64,000 bases of DNA from Burkholderia pyrrocinia. GTDB lineage: Bacteria; Pseudomonadota; Gammaproteobacteria; Burkholderiales; Burkholderiaceae. The translations under genes and the position numbers were made by a program. The notes beneath the pieces are model-generated. The model was given only the letters and a program-made list of their open reading frames with translations. It ran no database searches and was not told where the DNA came from. The stretch covers positions 1,860,001-1,924,000 of the forward strand of contig NZ_CP094459.1 of assembly GCF_022809715.1 (NCBI RefSeq), in the 5' to 3' direction. Below are positions 1 to 8,565 of this stretch, in pieces. The first letter of the stretch is position 1. Each line of letters begins with the position of its first letter.

Positions 1-159
1 CCGTGCGGGCCAGCGTCCGGGGTGGGCGTGGGGGCAAGGATCGTTCGAACCGCGTTCGCGCGTCAATCCCCCCCGCGACGAGTGGGGCCGCACCGGCGCC
101 GCGCCGATAGCATGGGTTCCAATGCATGACGAATGACGAACGCCACGAGGAGGGCACCC

Positions 160-210
160 ATGAAGATCGTATCGACCGGCGCGCGGCGCAGCGCGCCGAC
201 CGCCGGATAA
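160..210 (+). CDS. possible 16-residue leader peptide
   Basis: A 16-codon reading frame, MKIVSTGARRSAPTAG, ends 13 bases before the next gene. It is preceded by a very strong ribosome binding site (GAGGAGGG at 147-154), which is better than the one in front of the larger downstream gene. It could be a translated leader coupled to the stress gene, or a chance frame using a purine-rich stretch. No function can be assigned. Confidence 0.3.
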   Translation: MKIVSTGARRSAPTAG

Positions 211-223
211 GCGGAGCGGCGCG

Positions 224-1156
224 ATGTACCGCCATCTGCTCGTGACGGTCGACGGCGCGCCCGGCGGCATCGACGCGATCGGCCATGCGCTCGAACTGGC
301 CCGTGCGGTCGGCGCGCGGGTCACGTTCGTGCTGCCCGGCACCGCGCCGGACTCGCGTTTATCCGGAGCGCGGCTGCCGGAACACGGTGCGAAAGTGGAA
401 GCCGCCGCACGGGCGCAGGGTCTGTCCCATGCGATCGCGGGGGCCGGCCATCCGGGGGCCGGCCACCCGGCGGCCGGCGACGCATCGCCCGGCTCGCTTG
501 CCGTCGAGCTCGGCTGCGACCTGATCTGCGTCGCGGCGCTGCCGCACGATGCCGATGCGGCAACCTGCGCGCGGCGCCAGCACCTGCTGGCGACGAGCGG
601 CGTGCCGGTACTCGTATGCACGTCGCAGCGTTCGCCGGCCGAGGCGCGCGTGATGGCGCGCTGCCTCGATGCGCATCGCGCGGTCGGCGTGCTGCTGCAA
701 GCGCTGATGGCGTGCGGCGAAGCCGCGAACGAGCCGCGGCGGCAAGCAGTCGACGCGCAGGGTGTGCTGGCGTCGCTCGCCGCGCTGCAGAACGCACGTT
801 TCGGCACGGCTGCCGAAGCGCGCCTCTTCGCGGTATTGCGTGCCCGTGCGGAGTGCGTCGCGGCCGAACTGGACGAACTCGACCGCCAGCGGCAGCGCGA
901 CGCGCAAGCGCTCGACGCACTGGCGCGGACCGCCGAGGACGGGCTGCCGTCGGCCGCATTCGACACGGCGCTCGCGCGCTATGCACACGGCGCGTTCGAG
1001 CAGATGGGGCGGATGGAAGGCGTGATTTTCCCGGCTGCGCGGCGCTACCTGGGCGACGCCGACTGGGCCGAACTGGATGAACCGCCGGCGGCCGGCGCAG
1101 CCGCGACGCCGCCGGGCGCGAACGAACCCGACGATGCGCGACGCGCATCCGACTGA
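224..1156 (+). CDS. universal stress (UspA-like) protein with hemerythrin-like C-terminus
   Basis: The N-terminal half (about residues 1-135) has the UspA pattern: MYRHLLVTVDG start, a long first helix, and a final strand GVPVLVCTS. The C-terminal half (about 150-285) follows the hemerythrin HHE helical pattern: LDAHRAVGVLL near 148, then a closing helix with MEGVIFPAARRYL and DW. Several histidines that normally bind the di-iron centre are replaced: the central HH pair reads RF and the closing EHM reads EQM. It may therefore be a non-iron structural relic. The role is probably stress or low-oxygen related, by analogy to UspA proteins. It is upstream of and close to the quinone reductase gene, but its codon use is typical of the replicon. 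Start chosen as the first ATG after a GAGC-rich leader. Confidence 0.65.
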   Translation: MYRHLLVTVDGAPGGIDAIGHALELARAVGARVTFVLPGTAPDSRLSGARLPEHGAKVEAAARAQGLSHAIAGAGHPGAGHPAAGDASPGSLAVELGCDLICVAALPHDADAATCARRQHLLATSGVPVLVCTSQRSPAEARVMARCLDAHRAVGVLLQALMACGEAANEPRRQAVDAQGVLASLAALQNARFGTAAEARLFAVLRARAECVAAELDELDRQRQRDAQALDALARTAEDGLPSAAFDTALARYAHGAFEQMGRMEGVIFPAARRYLGDADWAELDEPPAAGAAATPPGANEPDDARRASD

Positions 1157-1174
1157 CACCATACGGAGAACAAG

Positions 1175-2155
1175 ATGGCACATGCAGTGCGATTCCACGA
1201 AACCGGCGGCCCCGACGTGCTGCGCTGGGAAGCAGTCGACGTCGGCGACCCGGGCCCCGGCCAGGTGCGCCTGCGGCACGAGGCGGTCGGCCTGAACTTC
1301 GCCGATACCTATTTCCGCAGCGGCCTGTATCCGGTGCCGCTGCCGTCCGGCATCGGCGTCGAGGCGGCCGGCGTGGTCGAGGCCGTCGGCCCCGGCGTGA
1401 CGAACGTCGCCGCCGGCGATCGCGTGACCTACACGGGCTTCATCAACACGCTCGGCGCGTACAGCACCGAACGGCTGATCCCGGCCGCGCCGCTGATCCG
1501 GCTGCCGGACGGCATCGCGTGCGACACCGCCGCGGCGATGACGATGCGCGGGCTGACCTCCGCCTACCTGCTGCGCCGCATCCATGCGTTCGCGCCGGGC
1601 GACACGCTGCTGCTGCACGCGGCCGCCGGCGGTGTCGGGCTGATCGTGTCGCAATGGGCGAAGCTGCTCGGGCTCAAGGTGATCGGCACCGTGTCCAGCG
1701 AACACAAGGCCGACATCGCCCGCGCGCACGGCTGCGACCATACGATCGACTACAGCCGCGAGGATGTCGCGAAACGCGTGCGTGAACTGACGGACGGCGC
1801 CGGTGTCGACGTCGTGTTCGACAGCGTCGGCCGGGACACCTTCGAAGGCTCGCTCGATTCGCTGAAGCGGCGCGGACTGATGGTATGCGTCGGCACCGCG
1901 TCGGGCCCGATCCCGCCGTTCGATCCGCAACGCCTCGCGATGAAGGGCTCGCTGTACCTGACGCGCCCGGCGCTGGCCGACTATATCGCAGACCCGGCCG
2001 AGAAGAACGACCTGGCCGGCGAACTGTTCGCGCATGTCGCGGCCGGCCGCATCCGCATCGAGATCAACCAGCGTTATGCGTTGCAGGACGCCGCGCAAGC
2101 CCACCGCGATCTCGAATCTCGCAAGACGACCGGTTCGTCTGTGCTCATCGTCTGA
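1175..2155 (+). CDS. NADPH:quinone oxidoreductase, zeta-crystallin type
   Basis: A 326-residue zinc-independent medium-chain dehydrogenase/reductase. It has the GroES-like N-terminal domain with the typical LNFADTYFRSGLYP segment and the nucleotide-binding motif AAAGGVG near residues 150-156. The C-terminus, KTTGSSVLIV, is characteristic of Qor proteins. It reduces quinones or enones with NADPH in the cytoplasm. Start ATG follows GGAGAAC. The stop is 10 bases before the dioxygenase start, so the two are probably co-transcribed with the rest of the 1175-6271 cluster. Substrate is unknown; in this setting it could act on an unsaturated pathway intermediate rather than a quinone. Confidence 0.85.
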   Translation: MAHAVRFHETGGPDVLRWEAVDVGDPGPGQVRLRHEAVGLNFADTYFRSGLYPVPLPSGIGVEAAGVVEAVGPGVTNVAAGDRVTYTGFINTLGAYSTERLIPAAPLIRLPDGIACDTAAAMTMRGLTSAYLLRRIHAFAPGDTLLLHAAAGGVGLIVSQWAKLLGLKVIGTVSSEHKADIARAHGCDHTIDYSREDVAKRVRELTDGAGVDVVFDSVGRDTFEGSLDSLKRRGLMVCVGTASGPIPPFDPQRLAMKGSLYLTRPALADYIADPAEKNDLAGELFAHVAAGRIRIEINQRYALQDAAQAHRDLESRKTTGSSVLIV

Positions 2156-2165
2156 GGAGACGCGC

Positions 2166-3014
2166 ATGCGAGTCGAACCCCTGACCTGCGCGATCGGCGC
2201 GGAACTGCTGGATGTGAGCCTCGCCGACGCCGTGCATGACGACGGCCTGTTCGCCGAGATCCGCGCGCAGCTGCTCCGGCATCGCGTGCTGTTCCTGCGC
2301 GACCAGGACATCACGCGCGCCGAGCACGTCGCGTTCGCGCGGCGCTTCGGCGAACTCGAGGATCACCCGGTCGCCGGCAGCGATCCCGAGCATCCGGGGC
2401 TCGTGCGGATCTACAAGTCGCCCGACCAGCCGAACGACCGCTACGAGAATGCGTGGCACAGCGATGCGAGCTGGCGCGTGGCGCCGCCGTTCGGCTGCGT
2501 GCTGCGCTGCATCGAGGGTCCGCCGGTCGGCGGCGACACGATGTGGGCGAACATGGTGCTCGCGTACGAGCGCCTGCCGGAACACGTGAAGCAGCAGATC
2601 GGCGACTTGCGCGCGCGCCACAGCATCGAGGCCAGCTTCGGCGCGGCGATGCCGATCGACAAGCGCCTCGCGCTGAAGGCGCAGTATCCGGACGCCGAGC
2701 ATCCGGTCGTGCGCACGCATCCCGAAACCGGCGAGAAGGTGCTGTACGTGAATGCGTTCGCGACGCATTTCACGAACTTCCACACGCCGCAGCGCGTGCG
2801 CTTCGGACAGGACGCGAACCCCGGCGCCGGCCAGTTGCTGCAATACCTGATCAGCCAGGCTTACATCCCCGAATACCAGGTGCGCTGGCGCTGGAAGAAA
2901 AACAGCGTCGCGATCTGGGACAACCGCAGCACCCAGCATTACGCGGTGATGGACTACCCGCCGTGCGTGCGCAAGATGGAGCGCGCGGGCATCGTCGGCG
3001 ACGTGCCGTTCTGA
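2166..3014 (+). CDS. TauD/TfdA-family alpha-ketoglutarate-dependent dioxygenase
   Basis: A 282-residue non-haem iron dioxygenase that would hydroxylate a substrate with 2-oxoglutarate and O2. The HxD iron-binding motif appears in AWHSDASW (near residue 100) and the distal histidine with the 2-oxoglutarate region in WDNRSTQHYA near the C-terminus. The substrate cannot be read from sequence; TauD relatives use taurine, TfdA relatives aryloxyacetates. The start at 2166 is preceded by GAGGAGA; a longer in-frame reading upstream overlaps the quinone reductase and is rejected. It lies between the quinone reductase and a BKACE enzyme in an apparent operon, suggesting an oxidative opening step in a catabolic route. 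Confidence 0.85.
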   Translation: MRVEPLTCAIGAELLDVSLADAVHDDGLFAEIRAQLLRHRVLFLRDQDITRAEHVAFARRFGELEDHPVAGSDPEHPGLVRIYKSPDQPNDRYENAWHSDASWRVAPPFGCVLRCIEGPPVGGDTMWANMVLAYERLPEHVKQQIGDLRARHSIEASFGAAMPIDKRLALKAQYPDAEHPVVRTHPETGEKVLYVNAFATHFTNFHTPQRVRFGQDANPGAGQLLQYLISQAYIPEYQVRWRWKKNSVAIWDNRSTQHYAVMDYPPCVRKMERAGIVGDVPF

Positions 3015-3131
3015 GCGCGCCCGCACCGTAATCGATTCGCAACCCCACACAACGCGCCGGGCCCGCCGCCCGGCGCGGCGGGATACGCACGCCCGTACGC
3101 CCGAATACAACGATTTCCACTGGAGGACGAC

Positions 3132-4187
3132 ATGCAATTTCTCGACGATTCGCTGCACCCGGAAAACCAGGACAGGGTAGTCATCACGGTCGCGCCGTAC
3201 GGCCCCGAATGGATGCCCGCCGATTTTCCGGAAGACATTCCGGTGACGATGGACGAGCACGTGCAGAAGGCCGTCGACTGCTACAACGCGGGCGCGACGG
3301 TGCTGCACCTGCACGTGCGCGAGCTCGACGGCAAGGGCAGCAAGCGGCTGTCGAAGTTCAACGAGCTGCTCGGCCGGCTGCGCGACGCGGTGCCCGACAT
3401 GATCCTGCAGGTGGGCGGCTCGATCTCGTTCGCGCCGGAAGGCGACGGCGCGGAAGCGAAATGGCTGTCCGACGACACGCGCCACATGCTCGCCGAGCTG
3501 AGCCCGAAGCCCGACCAGGTGACGGTCGCGATCAACACCGTGCAGATGAACATCACCGAGCTGATGAACCGCAAGGACATCGCCGGCACGTCGCTGAACG
3601 AAGCCGCGTTGTGGGACGCGTACCGCGAGATGACCGTGCCGGCCGGCCCCGGCTGGGTCGACGAACACCTGCGCCGGCTGCAGGCGGCCGGCATCCAGCC
3701 GCATTTCCAGCTCACCGGCATGCACGCGCTCGAAACGCTCGAACGGATCATCCGCCGCGGCGTCTATCGCGGCCCGCTGAACGTCACGTGGGTCGGCATC
3801 GGCGGCGGCTTCGACGGCCCGAATCCGTACAACTTCATGGAATTCGTGCGGCGCTGCCCGGACGGCGCGTGCATCACGCTCGAATCGCTGATGAAGAACG
3901 TGCTGCCGATCAACACGGTCGCGATGGCGCTGGGCCTGCATCCGCGCTGCGGGATCGAGGACACGATCATCGACCAGAAGGGCAACCGGATGACGTCGGT
4001 GCAGCAGGTCGAGCAGTGTGCGCGCATCGCACGCGAACTCGGCCGCGACATCGCGACCGGCAAGGAGGCGAAGGCGATCTACCGGATCGGCGTGCAGTAC
4101 GACGGTATCGACGAAACGCTCGCGCAGCTCGGGATGGCGCCGAACCGCCGGCCGGGCCAGGTGAGCGTGCCGCTGCGCGCGGCCTGA
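3132..4187 (+). CDS. BKACE-family beta-keto acid cleavage enzyme (DUF849)
   Basis: A 351-residue TIM-barrel enzyme of the BKACE/3-keto-5-aminohexanoate cleavage family. The zinc-binding HLH motif is visible in TVLHLHVRELDG (about residues 57-68), followed by the conserved VGGS and a late ESL segment. Family members react a beta-keto acid with acetyl-CoA to give acetoacetate and a new CoA ester. Start ATG has GGAGG nearby (3121-3126). It follows the TauD gene by 117 bases and precedes an MFS carrier, so the cluster likely imports and degrades one compound that yields a beta-keto acid. The N-terminal segment, about 30 residues before the barrel core, is longer than in the simplest members. Confidence 0.85.
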   Translation: MQFLDDSLHPENQDRVVITVAPYGPEWMPADFPEDIPVTMDEHVQKAVDCYNAGATVLHLHVRELDGKGSKRLSKFNELLGRLRDAVPDMILQVGGSISFAPEGDGAEAKWLSDDTRHMLAELSPKPDQVTVAINTVQMNITELMNRKDIAGTSLNEAALWDAYREMTVPAGPGWVDEHLRRLQAAGIQPHFQLTGMHALETLERIIRRGVYRGPLNVTWVGIGGGFDGPNPYNFMEFVRRCPDGACITLESLMKNVLPINTVAMALGLHPRCGIEDTIIDQKGNRMTSVQQVEQCARIARELGRDIATGKEAKAIYRIGVQYDGIDETLAQLGMAPNRRPGQVSVPLRAA

Positions 4188-4343
4188 CGCGCCGCGCACC
4201 CGGGCGGCCCGCGAGCGCCGCCCGCCGATCGATGTGGTGCGGCACCCACCCTCGCGCAGCGCGCGAGGCAAGCTCCGACGAACGGAGCGGGGCCGCGCAA
4301 GCCGCGCCGGCGCGTTGCCGCACCGGTGCCGGAGGAGACACGC

Positions 4344-5669
4344 ATGTTGATTCATCATGTCGAGCCGTCGCTGCAGGATCTGGCGGCCACCGAGCGGCGC
4401 GCGCCTGCGTACGCGTGGCTCGTGTTCGGGCTGACCGTCGGCCTGCTGCTGTCGGATTACATGTCGCGGCAGGTGCTCAACGCGGTGTTTCCGCTGCTCA
4501 AGCACGCGTGGAACCTGTCGGACACGCAGCTCGGTTCGTTGAGCGGCGTCGTCGCGCTGCTGGTCGGCCTGCTGACGTTTCCGCTGTCGGTGCTCGCCGA
4601 CCGCTTCGGGCGCGTGCGCAGCATCGTGCTGATGGCCGCGCTGTGGAGCGTCGCGACGCTCGGCTGCGCGCTGTCGACCAACTACGCCGAAATGCTGGTG
4701 GCGCGCGGCCTCGTCGGGCTCGGCGAAGCAGCGTACGGCAGCGTCGGCGTCGCGCTGATCCTCAGCATCTTTCCGGCCCGCCTGCGCGCGACGCTGACCG
4801 GCGCGTTCATGGCCGGCGGCGCGTTCGGCTCCGTGTTCGGGATGGCGCTCGGCGGGCTGGTCGGCGCGCATCTCGGCTGGCGCTGGTCGTTCGGCGTGAT
4901 GGCCGCGCTCGGCATCGTTTTGCTCGTCGCGTATCGCTGCGTGGTGACCGAACGGCGGCTCGCCGCGTGCCGCGTCGAGCCGTGCCGGCGCGATGCCGGG
5001 CCGCGCGACCTGCGCGGCAGCGTGCGTGCGCTGATGTCCGGGCTGTTCGCGTCGCGCTCGGTGATCTGCGCGTATCTCGGCAGCGGGCTGCACCTGTTCG
5101 TGCCGGGCGCGCTGTTCGCATGGCTGCCGAGCTACCTGAACCGCTACTACGCGATGGCACCCGACCGTGCCGCCGTGCTCGCGGCCGGCTTCGTGCTGCT
5201 CGCGGGCGTCGGGATGGTCGGCTGCGGCATCGTCACCGATCGCGTCGGCCGCACCGACGGTTCGCGCAAATGGCTGACCGCGATCGCGTACTGCGTGCTG
5301 ACGGGCGCCTGCCTCGCAGTCGCGTTCCGGCTGCCGCCCGGGCCGCTGCAACTCGCGCTGATCTGCGCGGGCATGCTGGTCGGCGCGGGCGCGTCCGGCG
5401 CATCGGGCGCGATGGTCGCGAACCTGACGCCGGCCGCGATCCACGCATCGGCATTCGCGACGCTCACGCTCGCCAACAACCTGCTCGGCATGGCCCCGGG
5501 CCCGCTGCTGACGGGGTGGGTGGCCGATCGCGCCGGGCTCGTCGGCGCACTGCAATGGATTCCCGTCGTGCCGCTCGCGGCCGCCGTGCTGTTCGCGATC
5601 GGACGCGCGAGCTACGCGGCCGATCTCGTGCGCGTCGAACGCGAACGGCGCGCGACACACCTTTCCTGA
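4344..5669 (+). CDS. MFS transporter
   Basis: A 441-residue major facilitator with about 12 hydrophobic segments. The signature between segments 2 and 3 is DRFGRVRS (near residue 90), and a second copy, DRVGRTDGSR, follows the central loop, as usual for two six-helix halves. It opens with a short cytoplasmic tail and a helix containing LSDYMSRQVLN, typical of anion/carboxylate-type MFS carriers. The start at 4344 follows GGAGGAGAC; a start 18 bases earlier would lie inside that ribosome binding site. The position between the BKACE enzyme and a hydrolase suggests uptake of the cluster's substrate. Confidence 0.85.
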   Translation: MLIHHVEPSLQDLAATERRAPAYAWLVFGLTVGLLLSDYMSRQVLNAVFPLLKHAWNLSDTQLGSLSGVVALLVGLLTFPLSVLADRFGRVRSIVLMAALWSVATLGCALSTNYAEMLVARGLVGLGEAAYGSVGVALILSIFPARLRATLTGAFMAGGAFGSVFGMALGGLVGAHLGWRWSFGVMAALGIVLLVAYRCVVTERRLAACRVEPCRRDAGPRDLRGSVRALMSGLFASRSVICAYLGSGLHLFVPGALFAWLPSYLNRYYAMAPDRAAVLAAGFVLLAGVGMVGCGIVTDRVGRTDGSRKWLTAIAYCVLTGACLAVAFRLPPGPLQLALICAGMLVGAGASGASGAMVANLTPAAIHASAFATLTLANNLLGMAPGPLLTGWVADRAGLVGALQWIPVVPLAAAVLFAIGRASYAADLVRVERERRATHLS

Positions 5670-5686
5670 ACCCTCCCGGAGGCTGC

Positions 5687-6271
5687 ATGACCCTGGCGAC
5701 CACGCCCACCATCCTGATCGTGCCCGGCTTGCGCGATCACGTCGAAGACCACTGGCAGACGCACCTCGAACGGCGCATGCCGAACGCACGCTCGGTCGCG
5801 CCGCTGGAAGCCGACAAGCTGAGCCGCGCCGCGCGCGTCGCGGCGCTCGACGCAGCGCTGGCCGAGATCGACGGCCCGGTGATTCTCGTCGCGCACAGCG
5901 CGGGCGTGATGATCACCGTGCACTGGGCACGGCAGGCCACGCGTGCGATCCACGGCGCGCTGCTCGCGGCGCCGGCCGATCTCGATACGCCGATGCCGGC
6001 CGGCTATCCGGCGCCCGATGCGATCGATGCGCACGGCTGGACGCCCGTGCCGACCGCACGGCTGCCGTTCCCGAGCCTCGTCGCCGCAAGCCGCAACGAT
6101 CCGCTCGCGCGCTTCGAACGCGTCGAGGCGCTGGCGGCCGGGTGGGGCAGCAGGCTCGTCGATCTTGGCGAGGTCGGGCACCTGAACCCGGCGTCGGGGT
6201 ATGGGGAGTGGCGTGACGCGGAACGGCTGATCGGAGAAGTCGTGGCGCTTGGCGAAAGCGCTCTGAAGTGA
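5687..6271 (+). CDS. RBBP9/YdeN-family alpha/beta hydrolase
   Basis: A 194-residue small serine hydrolase. It begins with TILIVPGLRDHVEDHWQTHLE, the typical RBBP9/YdeN opening, and has the nucleophile Ser71 in VAHSAGVM. The acid is in ASRNDPLA and the catalytic histidine in GEVGHLNPASG. The family hydrolyses small esters or amides of mostly unknown identity. Start ATG lies 7 bases after GGAGG (5678-5682), 18 bases downstream of the MFS stop. It is the last gene of the 1175-6271 block. Its end adjoins AT-richer DNA carrying a toxin-antitoxin pair. Confidence 0.85.
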   Translation: MTLATTPTILIVPGLRDHVEDHWQTHLERRMPNARSVAPLEADKLSRAARVAALDAALAEIDGPVILVAHSAGVMITVHWARQATRAIHGALLAAPADLDTPMPAGYPAPDAIDAHGWTPVPTARLPFPSLVAASRNDPLARFERVEALAAGWGSRLVDLGEVGHLNPASGYGEWRDAERLIGEVVALGESALK

Positions 6272-6398
6272 CGGATTGACACGTCGGCATCGTTTGCCGG
6301 TGCAGACATCCTGAGGCGGCTCGTTGGATGTTATGATTATTAATAGTGTGGCCGCAGATAAGTGGCTGATTACTATTACTTTTTATCGGAAATCTGTC

Positions 6399-6572
6399 AT
6401 GGCTCCCAAAAGGAAAACGCTGTACGGAGTCGAGCTGAAACCTCGCACGATCATTCGCCCGACGGCGGAGGTCAAGGTCTCGACCGAAACCGAGAAAGGC
6501 GACGTGCTGCGTGCAGCGCGAAAAGTCATTACCGAACACCGGGACGTGCTGATCGCGCTGAAGGATCGCTGA
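6399..6572 (+). CDS. antitoxin of a Doc toxin-antitoxin pair
   Basis: A 57-residue basic/acidic protein starting MAPKRKTLYGV and ending in an amphipathic helix ARKVITEHRDVLIALKDR. Its stop is one base before the toxin start, the usual arrangement of an antitoxin with its toxin. I do not see the Phd fold signature; the short beta-like N-terminus (VELKPRTIIRPTAEVKV) and C-terminal helix suggest a different antitoxin class. An upstream in-frame ATG at 6324 would add a hydrophobic stretch encoded by AT-rich DNA, so 6399 is preferred. Upstream DNA from about 6325 is notably AT-rich, consistent with recent acquisition. Confidence 0.65.
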   Translation: MAPKRKTLYGVELKPRTIIRPTAEVKVSTETEKGDVLRAARKVITEHRDVLIALKDR

Positions 6573-6573
6573 T

Positions 6574-6960
6574 TTGCTGGATCTCGATTACGTCATCACC
6601 ATTCATGACGAGATCATCCGGGATCTCGGCGGCCTCAGCGGTTTCGCTCATGCCGGCCGAGGCGGCGTCGAGGCCGCCTTGCATCGCGTTGAAAATCATG
6701 TTCATTACGCGGGCCTTGATGACGTGTTCGGTATTGCCTCGACCTATGCAGTCGCAATCGCGCGCGGCCATGTGTTCAACGATGCAAACAAGCGGACCGG
6801 CCTCACTTGCGCGTTGACGTATATGGAGCGGCAAGGTGTCTCGATTCCTCGCCTTGCCGATCTCGAAGACCTCATGGTCGATGTCGCCGACGGCAGCGTA
6901 ACGAGCGAGGAACTGGCCGAGTATTTCAGTGCGGTCTGGGAATTGTCCCTGTCTCGTTGA
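6574..6960 (+). CDS. doc: Doc-family (Fic fold) toxin
   Basis: A 128-residue death-on-curing toxin. The Fic/Doc motif HVFNDANKRTG spans residues 66-76; His66, Phe68, Asp70, Asn72, Lys73 and Arg74 fall at the same numbers as in phage P1 Doc, which phosphorylates elongation factor Tu. The N-terminus (IHDEIIRDLGGLSGF) also matches Doc. The start is a TTG one base after the antitoxin stop, so translation is probably coupled. All catalytic residues are present, so the toxin should be active. The pair is isolated between two unrelated metabolic clusters. Confidence 0.9.
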   Translation: MLDLDYVITIHDEIIRDLGGLSGFAHAGRGGVEAALHRVENHVHYAGLDDVFGIASTYAVAIARGHVFNDANKRTGLTCALTYMERQGVSIPRLADLEDLMVDVADGSVTSEELAEYFSAVWELSLSR

Positions 6961-7340
6961 AACCACGCCTCGCGCAGCCATGCTCTGCGGCATCGTCCTG
7001 GTGACCGCGCGCCGATAACCTGACGGACGAACGGGCTCGATACGTCTTCCGGGTATCCAGTCGACCTTTCATCCTTCCCGCGAAACACGCCGGCCGGGCG
7101 TTCCCGGCACACCAGCCCGATTCAGCTCTCGCGCCGACATACGATGTCTTAACACACTTCACACAACCCGCCGCAGCGCACCCTATATCCGTTCGGCCTG
7201 TCGAATCACGTCATCGCAGAAGGGTTTTTGTCAGGGAAAGTCCCGCCCCGCGCGTCATGGTTTTTTGTTGACCGACATCGTATAACGCCGTCATGATTTC
7301 CCGAAAGAAAGGTCCCATCCACCGACCGAAGCGAGGAGAC
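6961..7340 (+). other. gene-free stretch before the ABC importer
   Basis: No convincing coding frame in 380 bases. It should hold the promoter of the ABC operon, but no clear -35/-10 pair stands out. A GAGGAGAC ribosome binding site lies at 7332-7339, directly in front of the binding-protein gene. Confidence 0.5.
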
Positions 7341-8516
7341 ATGAACACAACCACGATCGCGCGCCGTGCCCGCCGGATTGCCGTCGCGCTGGGCTTCACG
7401 CTGACGGCGGCAGGGGCCGCGACGGCCGTTGCCGCGCCCGTGTCGCTGAACATCGTCGACGTCGCGGGCAACCTGCAGCTCACGCAGAAGGCCATCGAAG
7501 CGTTCAGGGAAAAGAACCCGAACCTCGTATCGAACGTCACGTTCACGAATGCGCCGGCGCCGCAGTTGCCGGGCAAGATCAAGGCGATGCAGGCGGCCGG
7601 GCGCTCCGACATCGACCTCGTGCTGACGGGCACCGACGCGCTGGCCGCCGGCATCGAGCAGAACCTGTGGCAGAAACTCCTGCCCGACAACGCGGCCGCG
7701 TTCCCCGGCGTGCTCGACCGATACGCGCCCGGCCCGCGCAAGATGCAGGATCTCGCGCAGGGCTTCGGCCTCGCCGTCACCTACATGCCGGCCGGCCCGC
7801 TGCTCGAATACAACCCGGCGAAGGTGAGCGACCCGCCGAAGACGCCCGACCAGCTGCTCGCATGGTGCAAGGCGCACCCGAACAAGCTGATCTACGCGCG
7901 CCCGGCGAATTCGGGCCCCGGCCGCACGTTCCTGATGGGGCTGCCGTACGTGCTCGGCGACAAGAACCCGCAGGACCCGATCAACGGCTGGGACAAGACC
8001 TGGGCGTTCCTGAAGGCGCTGAACGACTGCGTCCCGTACTACCCGGGCGGCACGTCGGCCGTGATGAAGGAGCTCGGCGAGGGCACCCGCGACATGACCG
8101 TGACCGTCACCGGCTGGGACCTCAATCCGCGCGCGCTCGGCATCGTGCCGGCCGAGTTCCGGGTCCAGGCGTTCGACAACATGACGTGGGTCAACGACGC
8201 GCACTACATGGTGATCCCGAAGGGCGTGCCGAAGGAAAAGCTCGACGTGCTGTTCAAGCTGATGAACTTCCTGCTCGAACCGGCGCAGCAGGCGATGACC
8301 TACGACGACGGCTATTTCTATCCGGGCCCGGCGGTGAAGGGCGTGACGCTCGAGATGGCGCCCGCGCACAGCCAGGAGGTGATCCGCAAGTTCGGCCGCC
8401 CCGAATACGTGAAGCTGCTCGCCGATCGCCCGCACGTGCAGCCGCTCAGCGCGCAGGCGATGGTCGCCGCGTTCCAGAAGTGGGATCGCGAGATCGGTTC
8501 GCAGAAGTCGAAGTGA
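7341..8516 (+). CDS. ABC importer, periplasmic substrate-binding protein
   Basis: A 391-residue family-1 extracellular solute-binding protein. Residues 1-31 form a Sec signal peptide (twin-arginine-like RRARR, then a hydrophobic core ending AVAA). The mature part resembles spermidine/putrescine, iron(III) or phosphonate binders (PotD-like), with NAPAPQLPGKIKAMQAAG early and YDDGYFYPGPAV near the end. It delivers substrate to the two permeases at 9683-11475. The start at 7341 follows GAGGAGAC; an in-frame ATG 48 bases earlier would prefix a charged sequence ahead of the signal. Substrate is inferred as a polyamine or small organic ion only from family. Confidence 0.85.
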   Translation: MNTTTIARRARRIAVALGFTLTAAGAATAVAAPVSLNIVDVAGNLQLTQKAIEAFREKNPNLVSNVTFTNAPAPQLPGKIKAMQAAGRSDIDLVLTGTDALAAGIEQNLWQKLLPDNAAAFPGVLDRYAPGPRKMQDLAQGFGLAVTYMPAGPLLEYNPAKVSDPPKTPDQLLAWCKAHPNKLIYARPANSGPGRTFLMGLPYVLGDKNPQDPINGWDKTWAFLKALNDCVPYYPGGTSAVMKELGEGTRDMTVTVTGWDLNPRALGIVPAEFRVQAFDNMTWVNDAHYMVIPKGVPKEKLDVLFKLMNFLLEPAQQAMTYDDGYFYPGPAVKGVTLEMAPAHSQEVIRKFGRPEYVKLLADRPHVQPLSAQAMVAAFQKWDREIGSQKSK

Positions 8517-8565
8517 CGCTTGAACCGGCGGGCGCCGCGGCGCCCGCGTGCATGGAGTTCGCGTA

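Noticed and set aside
2145..5789. Very long minus-strand open frame opposite the dioxygenase, BKACE and MFS genes
   Set aside because: It mirrors three well-supported + strand genes; its translation is Arg/Ala/His-rich without domains, the usual shadow in high-GC DNA.
7261..7340. TTGACC and TATAAC as a promoter for the ABC operon
   Set aside because: Only about seven bases separate them, far from the 16-18 needed.
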